Source of the DNA: Haloarcula vallismortis ATCC 29715 | Lineage (GTDB): Archaea > Halobacteriota > Halobacteria > Halobacteriales > Haloarculaceae | Direction of reading: 5' to 3' | DNA: 64,000 nucleotides | NCBI RefSeq assembly: GCF_000337775.1 | Contig: NZ_AOLQ01000038.1 | Location: 62,001-126,000, forward strand | Shown: in pieces, positions 8,594-15,830 of the stretch | How positions within the stretch are numbered: position 1 is the stretch's first letter | How the letters are laid out: every line of letters begins with the position of its first letter | Translations under genes and position numbers: made by a program | The notes under the pieces: model-generated | What the model saw: only the letters and a program-made list of their open reading frames with translations | Database searches by the model: none | What the model was told of the DNA's origin: nothing

Positions 8594-9340
8594 ATGGATA
8601 CTGACGGCTCCGAGATGACCGCGTCCCCGTCCGGCGGCGGTCTCCAGTTGGCCCTCGAACTGGAGCATCCCGACTGCTGGATGCGGGAAGTGACGGCGGC
8701 AACCTCGGCCAAGCTGCTGGTCAACGCGGCGTATCTGGTCGACGAGAAGGTCAAGGCCCACGTCGTCGCGTACGCGGAGTCGGCGGCCGCGGTCGAGGCG
8801 CTCGTTGCCGCGACCCGGGCGTCTGACCACACTCATGCGGTTACGGAAATGGATACCCGTCGTAGCTTCGGCGGGATATCGGCACCGGTGAACAAAGCGA
8901 CGAGCACGCTTCTCGTCGAATACGGCCCCGAAGAGAGCATCCACGACGCGCTGGTCTCACACGGGTTCATGAATCAGGAGCCGATCCGAATCCGTGACGG
9001 GACCGAGTACTGGACGGTCGCTATCGACGATTCGCGGGCGACGATACAGGAGAAACTCGACGCCGTGTGCGCACAGAAGGACGCGACCATAACCGTGACC
9101 CAGATTACGTCCGCGCCCACCGGAAGCATGGAGCGGGACGAACTGGCGGTCCGGCAGCTGTCCGACAGGCAGCGCGAAGTGTTTGAACTGGCCCGCAAGC
9201 GTGGCTATTACGACTACCCGAGGGACGTAAGCGGGAGCGAGTTAGCCGACGAACTCGGTATCGCGAAGACGACGTTTCACGAACACCTCCGGAAAGTCGA
9301 GGCCACGCTTCTCGGCCCGAGAGACGCCGACCGGGACTGA
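8594..9340 (+). CDS. Bacterio-opsin activator-type HTH regulator
   Basis: A regulator of about 248 residues. The C-terminus is a classic HTH_10 domain (LSDRQREVFELARKRGYYDYP then ELADELGIAKTTFHEHLRKVE). The N-terminal ~160 residues are the sensor-like region of Bat/HTH_10 proteins (LQLALELEHPDCWMREVT). It is divergent from the dgcN-dgcA pair with about 135 nt between the chosen starts, which suggests it controls them. An in-frame GTG at 8558 is an alternative start with a weak AT-rich element about 27 nt upstream. The ligand is unknown. Confidence 0.82.
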   Translation: MDTDGSEMTASPSGGGLQLALELEHPDCWMREVTAATSAKLLVNAAYLVDEKVKAHVVAYAESAAAVEALVAATRASDHTHAVTEMDTRRSFGGISAPVNKATSTLLVEYGPEESIHDALVSHGFMNQEPIRIRDGTEYWTVAIDDSRATIQEKLDAVCAQKDATITVTQITSAPTGSMERDELAVRQLSDRQREVFELARKRGYYDYPRDVSGSELADELGIAKTTFHEHLRKVEATLLGPRDADRD

Positions 9341-9445
9341 CGACAGCACAGCGCCTTGGCCCACACTGCCACTTGTCGTGTCTACTGTCACAGACCCGGT
9401 GTCACACAGCCGCTCCTCGCTTGCGACTCCAGGCCCGACCGAGCG

Positions 9446-10198
9446 CTACTGAACCCCGAGCTCCGACTCCAGTTCCTCGACGACATCCTGCAGCATCGAT
9501 GCGAGTTCCTCGTTCGGTGGCAGTCGGTACAGAGGGCCGGAGATGTCGAGCGCACCGAGAACGCCGCCGTGTGGAGCGGTGACCGGCACGCCGACCGAGC
9601 GAAGCCCTTCGACCGCTTCCTGATCGTTCACCGAGTAGCCACGCTCGTTCGTGCGTTCGATGTCTTCCATGAGGGTTTCGCGGTCGGTGACGGTATACTC
9701 CGTCTCGGCGGGCAGTCCCCACCGGTCGAGAATCTCGTTGACTCGGGTCTCTGGCAACGCAGCGAGAATCGCCTTGCCGACTGCTGAGTTGTGCAGATAG
9801 TAGTACCGACCCACCTGGAATCCTTTCGACGGGACGTTAGCGACGACGTTGAACAGCGTTATCGCACGCCCGTACTCCTCGACGGCGAATGTGACCTCCT
9901 CGCCACAGCTATCGGCGAGTTCATGCGTTTTGCGACGGGCGACCTCGTACCACTCGTTTCGGGTCCGAGCGCCCTCTCCGAGGTGGAACAGCTTCATGCC
10001 GAGTCGGTACTGCTCGCCCCGTTTGACCAGATACTCCTGATCCAGAAGTGTCTTGAGGTGGACGTGAATGGTGCTCGTCGAGAGGTCCAGCCGGTCCGCA
10101 AGCTCACTCATTCGAGCCTCCCCCAACTCGTTTACCGCATCAATGATCGCGAGGGAGGTTTCGGTCGTCTGGAGCCGACGACCGCTAGAGCTGTCCAT
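9446..10198 (-). CDS. IclR-family transcriptional regulator
   Basis: A 250-residue IclR protein. The N-terminal winged helix covers about residues 8-70 (TSLAIIDAVNELGEARMSELADRLDLSTSTIHVHLKTL), followed by the IclR effector-binding domain with LHNSAVGKAILAALPE, GYSVNDQEAVEGLRSVGVPV and GALDISGP. Such regulators sense small organic acids or amino-acid derivatives. The ATG lies about 28 nt downstream of a minus-strand TTTTTTATG element, so it is probably leaderless. It faces an NhaC gene across 330 bp containing palindromes and a promoter motif shared by both genes. Confidence 0.9.
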   Translation of the reverse strand: MDSSSGRRLQTTETSLAIIDAVNELGEARMSELADRLDLSTSTIHVHLKTLLDQEYLVKRGEQYRLGMKLFHLGEGARTRNEWYEVARRKTHELADSCGEEVTFAVEEYGRAITLFNVVANVPSKGFQVGRYYYLHNSAVGKAILAALPETRVNEILDRWGLPAETEYTVTDRETLMEDIERTNERGYSVNDQEAVEGLRSVGVPVTAPHGGVLGALDISGPLYRLPPNEELASMLQDVVEELESELGVQ

Positions 10199-10528
10199 AC
10201 CACAGTGGACTTGGGACTAACATAAAAAAGTCCGGTCATAGTGGAACAGGTTTCGGCGGTATTATACCGGATTTTGATAGCCAGTGGCGTTCAGATTACC
10301 TTCAATTATATTTCTACCATCTATAATTGAAACCATCATCTCTCAGTTCAATGTGGGCTATATTCAGGGGTAGTACACTACCCGAATTCCATCAGAAGTG
10401 GACTTTTATACACGTACAGCGACCGCAACGAAGTGAGAATTTGCCAGAGGCGACTCCGATGATTTGTTACCGCGGAGTTAGCTATTATCATGAACTTTTG
10501 CGTGTGTATTTGACGAGGCACAGAATGC
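10199..10528. promoter_or_regulatory. iclR-nhaC divergent regulatory region
   Basis: This 330-bp gene-free stretch holds the iclR promoter (GGACTTTTTTATG on the minus strand, 10221-10233), a 13-bp palindrome CGGTATTATACCG (10257-10269), a perfect 10-bp inverted repeat TTCAATTATA/TATAATTGAA (10301-10310 and 10322-10331), the nhaC-side promoter GGACTTTTATACAC (10400-10413), and a small hairpin ACTCCG/CGGAGT (10453-10458, 10473-10478) in the predicted nhaC leader. AGTGGACTT occurs at 10204-10212 and 10397-10405. A GAGG (10515-10518) precedes the nhaC ATG. Confidence 0.7.
10301..10331. repeat. Perfect 10-bp inverted repeat, candidate operator
   Basis: Arms TTCAATTATA (10301-10310) and TATAATTGAA (10322-10331) are separated by 11 bp, so the arm centres are 21 bp apart, two helical turns. 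This suits binding by a dimeric regulator such as the neighbouring IclR protein, though no binding is shown. Confidence 0.65.
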
Positions 10529-12082
10529 ATGTCAGACACGGATAGTGGCGATGGGACAGAGATCGATGAGATCTCTGGCCCGGATGTCGAAGCAATCGAG
10601 TTCTACGGCGGACGGTGGATGAGCGTTATTCCCATAGGGCTGTTTATCCTGTGGGCGATTGTCCAGAGTGGCCTGTTCGGTATCGGAGATACGACTGGAC
10701 TCGTCGCGGGAATGCTCGTGGCACTCATCGTCGGGATGTTCTTCGCCAAAGGAGACTGGAAGAACTACGCGAACACCATCTTCGATGGGATGACGAAGCG
10801 AGTCGCCGCGACGGCAGTCGTCGCGTGGCTCTGGGCGGGGATGTTCTCGAACACCCTTCAGGCAGGTGGCTTCGTCGGCGGACTCGTCTGGGCTGCGAAC
10901 GCGGCCAACGTCGGGGGCGCACTGTTTCCGGCGGCCAGCTTCATCCTCGCGGCGCTGTTCACGACCGGTATCGGTACTGGCTACGGCGCGGCAGTCGCGT
11001 TCTCAGCGCTTTTCTTCCCGGCCGGCATCCTGCTCGGGGCGAACCCGGTACTGCTGTTTGGGGCGATTCTCTCCGGGGCCGTCTTCGGCGACAATCTCGC
11101 ACCAGTCAGTGACACGACAATCGTGAGTGCGGTGACACAGGACGCCGACATCGGCGGTGTCGTCGCCTCACGGTTCAAGTACGCCATCATCGCTGCGGTG
11201 TTGGCGCTCGCGGCGTACGTTTTCGCTGGGAACGCGATGCCTGGGCTGGACATTTCCCAGCAAGCACAGGACCTGTTCGTCCAGAACAGCGAACCGGCGG
11301 GACTGTTGCATCTCATCTCCATGCTCGTCGTCATCGTGACGGCAGTCATGGGCCGACATATCATCGAGGCGATCTCGTGGGGGCTCGTCGTCGCCGTTGC
11401 TTTCAACATCGTCTTCGACCTCGCACCGCTGAGTGACGTGTTGCTGTTCAAAGTTCCCGAAACGTCGGCAGCCGCGAGCTGGGCCGGCTCGCTTCCCATC
11501 GCGGAAGTGGTCGCGGCCGAAAACGCCGGCGTCACCGGCTCGATCTACAACGGTGCTGCCGGGTTCTTCCCGCTTATCGTGCTCGTGTTGCTCATCGTCG
11601 CCGGATCGGAGATCATGATCCGTGGCGGTGGCTTCGAGGCGATACAGGAGTGGCTCCTCGAAAACGTCGCCACGGGCGTCCGCAAGGCCGAAACGACGAT
11701 GGTTGTCGGTACCGCCCTGGTCAACTCGATGATTACGATCAACACGGCGGCGGAGATTGCGATTGCACCGTACATCGCCCGTATCGGTCAGCGGTACAAC
11801 ATCAACAGCTACCGCCGGGCGAATATCCTCGATGCGAACACCTCCGCACTCGGGTACATCTTCCCGTGGGGCGGCGGCGTACTCATCGGCTTTGCGACGC
11901 TGCAAGGCCTCCCGAACCAGTACGAGTGGTTCACTGATGCAATGGTCGTCAATCCCATTGATGTCTGGCCGTACGTCTTCCACGGCTGGTTCCTGTTCGG
12001 CGTGTTCCTGCTCTGTGCGCTGACCGGCTTCGGGCTAGAGTACACCACTGACCGCAAATCCAAGGATGTGACCCGTCTATGA
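10529..12082 (+). CDS. nhaC: NhaC-family Na+/H+ antiporter
   Basis: A 517-residue membrane protein with 11-13 predicted helices and an acidic cytoplasmic N-terminus. NhaC signatures include AVFGDNLAPVSDTTIVSA at about 186-203 and VNSMITINTAAEIAIAPYIA. It would exchange sodium for protons; in amino-acid loci some NhaC-like proteins may carry organic substrates, which cannot be decided here. A TATA box at 10405-10410 gives a leader of about 95 nt, and GAGG lies 10 nt before the ATG. Its stop overlaps the next start (ATGA, 12079-12082). Confidence 0.85.
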   Translation: MSDTDSGDGTEIDEISGPDVEAIEFYGGRWMSVIPIGLFILWAIVQSGLFGIGDTTGLVAGMLVALIVGMFFAKGDWKNYANTIFDGMTKRVAATAVVAWLWAGMFSNTLQAGGFVGGLVWAANAANVGGALFPAASFILAALFTTGIGTGYGAAVAFSALFFPAGILLGANPVLLFGAILSGAVFGDNLAPVSDTTIVSAVTQDADIGGVVASRFKYAIIAAVLALAAYVFAGNAMPGLDISQQAQDLFVQNSEPAGLLHLISMLVVIVTAVMGRHIIEAISWGLVVAVAFNIVFDLAPLSDVLLFKVPETSAAASWAGSLPIAEVVAAENAGVTGSIYNGAAGFFPLIVLVLLIVAGSEIMIRGGGFEAIQEWLLENVATGVRKAETTMVVGTALVNSMITINTAAEIAIAPYIARIGQRYNINSYRRANILDANTSALGYIFPWGGGVLIGFATLQGLPNQYEWFTDAMVVNPIDVWPYVFHGWFLFGVFLLCALTGFGLEYTTDRKSKDVTRL

Positions 12083-12351
12083 GCATGTTCAGTAAGTTCC
12101 TGACAGGAATGTCCTTCAGGTCGACCACGCCGACATTCGAGGCAGGCGAAGAGATAGAGGTGTACGTCACGGAGCTCGACGAAGAGTCCGGCGAACTGGT
12201 CGCACAGGTCGGCGAGACCCGTCTCCACTTCGAGAACGGCGAGACAGACATCGTCGGCTGTCGTGTTCTCGCGAAGGTCGAATCGTTCGACGACACCGAG
12301 CACCGCGGCCGTCTCACCCACCTCAAGACGCTGTCTCGGGGGTCGTTCTGA
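12079..12351 (+). CDS. Small OB/TRAM-like protein coupled to NhaC
   Basis: A 90-residue acidic protein overlapping the antiporter stop codon by 4 nt. The stretch EEIEVYVTELDEESGELVAQVGETRLHFENG, then DIVGCRVLAKVESFD, has the alternating pattern of a small OB-fold such as TRAM. I recall this haloarchaeal family as DUF7513. There is no signal or membrane segment, so it is cytoplasmic. The overlap suggests a role tied to the antiporter or shared expression only. Confidence 0.7.
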   Translation: MSMFSKFLTGMSFRSTTPTFEAGEEIEVYVTELDEESGELVAQVGETRLHFENGETDIVGCRVLAKVESFDDTEHRGRLTHLKTLSRGSF

Positions 12352-12430
12352 GATTGCCACAGAGAGCCAACCAGTGCGACGAGCCAGTATAGCGCGACCG
12401 ACGAAATCCATATAACAGATTCACACGACT

Positions 12431-13444
12431 ATGAGCAACTCACTATATTCCACAGCACGACAGGACAACCAGACGACTATCGTTCCCAGTACGGACATCG
12501 AGGCGGCCGTCGAGATGGCGGATCTCGTACCGGCTATCGAGGCCGCGTTCGCCGCATACGAAAACGACACAGCGCAGATGCCGCCGAAGTCCTACATCGA
12601 CCTGCCACAGCACAACGGGGACTTCCGGTCGATGCCGGCTTACCTCGAAACGGACGACTGGGAGGCGTCGGGTATCAAGTGGGTAAACGTGCACCCGGAC
12701 AACCCCGACGAGTTCGACCTGCCGACGGTGATGGGAACGCTCGTGTACACGGACCCCGAGAGCGGTTTCCCGCTTGCCGTGATGGACGCCACGACGCTGA
12801 CGATGAAACGAACCGGCGCGGCCGCCGCCGTGGCGACGGACCACCTCGCCGTCGAGGACGCGTCCTCGCTCGGCATCATCGGGGCCGGCGTCCAGTCCTA
12901 TACGCAACTGGAGGCTATCTCGCAGGTCCGACCGATAGAGACTGTCGTCGTCAGCGACCTCGACGACGAGCGCGTCCAGCGGTTTATCGACACCTTCGGC
13001 GATGAGTTCGACGTGCGAGCGGGCACGATTTCCGAGGCGGCCCAGTGTGACGTCCTGTCGACGGTCACGCCGGTCGAGGACCCCATCGTCACGCTCGACG
13101 ATCTCGGGGAGCACACGCACGTCAACGCCATGGGTGCCGACGCCGAAGGAAAGCAGGAACTCCACACCGAGGTCATCCGCGAGGCGACGCTCGTCATCGA
13201 CGACTTCGAACAGACGACCCACTCCGGCGAGATAAACGTCCCCTGGAGCGCGGGCGACATCGACGAGTCCGATATCGACGCCGAACTCGGCGAGATCGTC
13301 GTCGGGAACGCGCCGGGCCGCGAGGAGCTGTCCGGGATTACCGTCTTCGACTCGACCGGCCTCGCGATTCAGGACATCGCTGCCGCACGCATCGTGTACG
13401 AATCGCTCGGTGACGACAGCGGCCACCGCCTCGAAATGGTGTAA
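12431..13444 (+). CDS. Ornithine cyclodeaminase / mu-crystallin family dehydrogenase
   Basis: A 337-residue NAD(P)-binding protein of the OCD/mu-crystallin family, which includes archaeal alanine dehydrogenase and ornithine cyclodeaminase. Seen: the substrate-side Lys in GIKWVNVHPDNP, LTMKRTGAAAAVATDHLA, the dinucleotide-binding LGIIGAGVQSYTQLEAI, and the late GITVFDSTGLAIQD with the catalytic Asp. It would act on an amino or imino acid, which fits the nearby glutamate-like metabolism. A CATATA box (12409-12414) lies upstream at short spacing. The exact substrate is unclear. Confidence 0.8.
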   Translation: MSNSLYSTARQDNQTTIVPSTDIEAAVEMADLVPAIEAAFAAYENDTAQMPPKSYIDLPQHNGDFRSMPAYLETDDWEASGIKWVNVHPDNPDEFDLPTVMGTLVYTDPESGFPLAVMDATTLTMKRTGAAAAVATDHLAVEDASSLGIIGAGVQSYTQLEAISQVRPIETVVVSDLDDERVQRFIDTFGDEFDVRAGTISEAAQCDVLSTVTPVEDPIVTLDDLGEHTHVNAMGADAEGKQELHTEVIREATLVIDDFEQTTHSGEINVPWSAGDIDESDIDAELGEIVVGNAPGREELSGITVFDSTGLAIQDIAAARIVYESLGDDSGHRLEMV

Positions 13445-13534
13445 CTCCGACGGTCGACATCGTCGTTTCGTCGGTCACCCATCGGAATCGAATCGGGCAT
13501 ATGTGGTTGTGGCACGGGTTGTGGCCCGGAACGA

Positions 13535-13540
13535 TTTATA
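13535..13540 (+). promoter_or_regulatory. TATA box of the nucleoside hydrolase
   Basis: TTTATA starts 27 nt before the ATG at 13562, the classic spacing for a leaderless haloarchaeal gene. Confidence 0.65.
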
Positions 13541-13561
13541 CGTCCCATACGACGAAGGCGT

Positions 13562-14521
13562 ATGCGACGCGTCATCATCGACACGGACACCGCGGGCGAC
13601 GACACGCAGGCGATTTTGCTTTCCTGTCTCAGCGACCGAGTCACCGTCGAGGCACTCACGATTGTCGCCGGCAACGTGCCCTTCGACCGGGAGGTGGAGA
13701 ACGCGAAGTACACGCTGGACCTCGCCGGCGCCGTGGACGTACCCGTCTACGAGGGGGCAAGACAGCCCCTGCTCAAGGAGTTCGAGCACGCGACGGACAT
13801 CCACGGCGAGGACGGCCTCGGCGGGGACGTGTTCCCCGACACCGGCATCGAGTCGGCGGCGGGGTTTGGTCCCGACGAGATCGTCGACCGCTGTCGGGCG
13901 GCCCCGGGTGAGATCACGCTGCTCTGTATCGGGCCGCTCACCAACATAGCGCTGGCGTACGCCCGCGAACCCGACCTGCCAGACCTCGTCGATGAACTGT
14001 GGGTGATGGGCGGGAACGTCAACTGCGAGGGAAACATCACCCCCGCCGCGGAATTCAATCTGTGGGTCGACCCCGATGCTGCCAGGCGCGTGTTCGATGC
14101 CTTCGAGGTGACGCTCGTCGACTGGGGCGTGTGTCTCCGGGACGCGGTGTTCAGCTCGCCGGAGTTCGAGGCGGTATCGGCGTTCGACACTGAACTGGCG
14201 TCGTTCTTCGAGTCGGTTACACAGCGGGCCCGAGCGTTCAACAGCGAGGGGTCACACGACCCCGGGTGGACGGCACTCCCGGACAGCGTCACCGCCGCGC
14301 TGCTTGCGTATCCGGAGCTCCGCGACGCGGTGTCGACGTACCACGTCGCAGTCGATGACCGCGAGGGACTCACCCGCGGGTACACCAGCGTCGACGTCAA
14401 CGGTGTGACCGACGGGGAGCCGAACACGCACGTGGTTGAATCCGTCGACAGCGATGCCTTCCAGTCAGTCATGTACTCGCTGCTCCAGTCCCGGGACCCA
14501 GATAGCGGCATCGCGGAGTGA
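13562..14521 (+). CDS. Nucleoside hydrolase (IunH/Rih family)
   Basis: A 319-residue inosine/uridine-preferring nucleoside hydrolase. The N-terminal calcium-binding cluster is DTDTAGDD (residues 7-14), matching the DTDxxxDD family motif; LLCIGPLTNIALAYAREP and LWVMGGNVNCEGNITPAAEFNLWVDPDAA supply more active-site residues. It cleaves ribonucleosides to base and ribose in the cytoplasm for salvage. The usual late active-site His is not obvious, so base preference is open. It is leaderless by promoter spacing. Confidence 0.88.
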   Translation: MRRVIIDTDTAGDDTQAILLSCLSDRVTVEALTIVAGNVPFDREVENAKYTLDLAGAVDVPVYEGARQPLLKEFEHATDIHGEDGLGGDVFPDTGIESAAGFGPDEIVDRCRAAPGEITLLCIGPLTNIALAYAREPDLPDLVDELWVMGGNVNCEGNITPAAEFNLWVDPDAARRVFDAFEVTLVDWGVCLRDAVFSSPEFEAVSAFDTELASFFESVTQRARAFNSEGSHDPGWTALPDSVTAALLAYPELRDAVSTYHVAVDDREGLTRGYTSVDVNGVTDGEPNTHVVESVDSDAFQSVMYSLLQSRDPDSGIAE

Positions 14522-14651
14522 GTCGGAGCCGGAGCCAAATGCGATAGTAGTGACGGTGTGCGTCGTAGTTGCCGCTGTGCGGGATGTGCCAGCAGACCTG
14601 CTGCCGCGTGTTGTCCCTGGTTTTTACTGGCGGCCGGCGGCATGTCGGGGT

Positions 14652-15734
14652 ATGACGCTCACAGACCGTCTCGACCAGTACCTCCGGACAGCGGGACTCG
14701 AAGCTGTCTGGTTCGCCCGGCCGAACTCCTTCGCGTGGCTCACCGGCGGCGGAGACAACGTCGTCGACCGGGAGGGCGACATCGGCGTCGCCGCAGCGGG
14801 CTACGACGGTGACGAAATCCGAGTCGTCGCCGACAACATTGAAGCGCCGCGGCTCCGTGACGAGGAACTCGACAGCGACGTGGCCGTCGAGACGTTCGAC
14901 TGGCACGCGGGGTCGCTGGCTGACGCCGTCGCCGAAGCGAGTCCAACCCCGGCGGCCGCAGATTTCGACATCCCTGGCTTCGAATCGGTTGCTGCCACAC
15001 AGCTCCGGCAGCCGCTGACCGAGACCCAGATCGAGCAGTGTCGTGGCCTCGCGCGGGACACGGCTGACGCAGTCGAGGCTGTCGCGCGAAACGTCGAGCC
15101 GTCCCACACCGAACTCGATGTAACCGCGGTGCTCCGACAGAAACTCGAAGGTCGCGGCATCGCCACACCAGTCGTACTCGTCGGCAGTGCCGAGCGGGCG
15201 CAATCCTACCGCCATTACACCTCGACTGACACTGAAATCGGTGACTATGCGCTCATCTCAGTGACTGTCCAGCGGAACGGCCTTCACGTCAGCACCACCC
15301 GGGCGGTCGCGTTCGACCCGCCAGAGTGGCTCATGGAGCGCACTCGCAAGGCCGCCCGCGTCGAGACCACTGCGCTGGCCGCGACACAGGCTGCTGGCCG
15401 GGATGGCGACACAGCGGGCGACGTGTTCGAGGCGATACAGGACGCCTACGCCGAGGTGGGCTGGGAAGGCGAGTGGCAGAACCATCATCAGGGCGGCGCG
15501 ACGGGCTTCGCCGGCCGCGAGTGGATCGCCACGCCCGAAAGCGAGGCTGAGGTCACGTTGCCGCAGGGGTACGCCTGGAACCCGACTATTGCCGGCACGA
15601 AGAGCGAGGACACGTATCTCGTCTCTGGTGACGACATCGAACTGCTGTCCGAGACCGGCGACTGGCCGACTGAGACGGTTTCGGCGGTCGGCTACGACCT
15701 CGAACTGCCGCGACACACAGTGCTGGAATTGTAG
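14652..15734 (+). CDS. M24 (pita-bread fold) protein lacking most metal ligands
   Basis: A 360-residue protein with a creatinase-like N-terminal domain (about 1-120) and an M24 aminopeptidase/prolidase C-terminal domain. Aligned to the family pattern, the two metal Asp positions are Ser203 (LISVTV) and Ser214 (VSTTRAV), and the first metal Glu is Asn310 (WNPTI). A His (278/279, NHHQGG) and the last Glu (319, KSEDTYLV) remain. It is therefore unlikely to be a two-metal peptidase; creatinase is a known metal-free relative. The ATG is about 30 nt after TTTTAC (14622-14627), hence leaderless. Substrate unknown. Confidence 0.72.
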   Translation: MTLTDRLDQYLRTAGLEAVWFARPNSFAWLTGGGDNVVDREGDIGVAAAGYDGDEIRVVADNIEAPRLRDEELDSDVAVETFDWHAGSLADAVAEASPTPAAADFDIPGFESVAATQLRQPLTETQIEQCRGLARDTADAVEAVARNVEPSHTELDVTAVLRQKLEGRGIATPVVLVGSAERAQSYRHYTSTDTEIGDYALISVTVQRNGLHVSTTRAVAFDPPEWLMERTRKAARVETTALAATQAAGRDGDTAGDVFEAIQDAYAEVGWEGEWQNHHQGGATGFAGREWIATPESEAEVTLPQGYAWNPTIAGTKSEDTYLVSGDDIELLSETGDWPTETVSAVGYDLELPRHTVLEL

Positions 15735-15773
15735 CGACGCTGGACCCTTCTCGTCCACCTCGCCCGGATGTTT

Positions 15774-15805
15774 ACAACGGGTGTTGTATGAATCCGTAGG
15801 TTTAA
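15774..15805 (+). promoter_or_regulatory. Promoter with palindrome ahead of the GH13 pair
   Basis: The inverted repeat ACAAC-GGGT-GTTGT (15774-15787) sits just upstream of the TATA box TTTAAG (15800-15805), which is 31 nt before the ATG at 15831. The position suits an activator or repressor of the sugar genes. The motif AACGGGT recurs at 15807-15813. Confidence 0.5.
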
Positions 15806-15830
15806 GCAACGGGTCAAGCTACCCCTGTGT

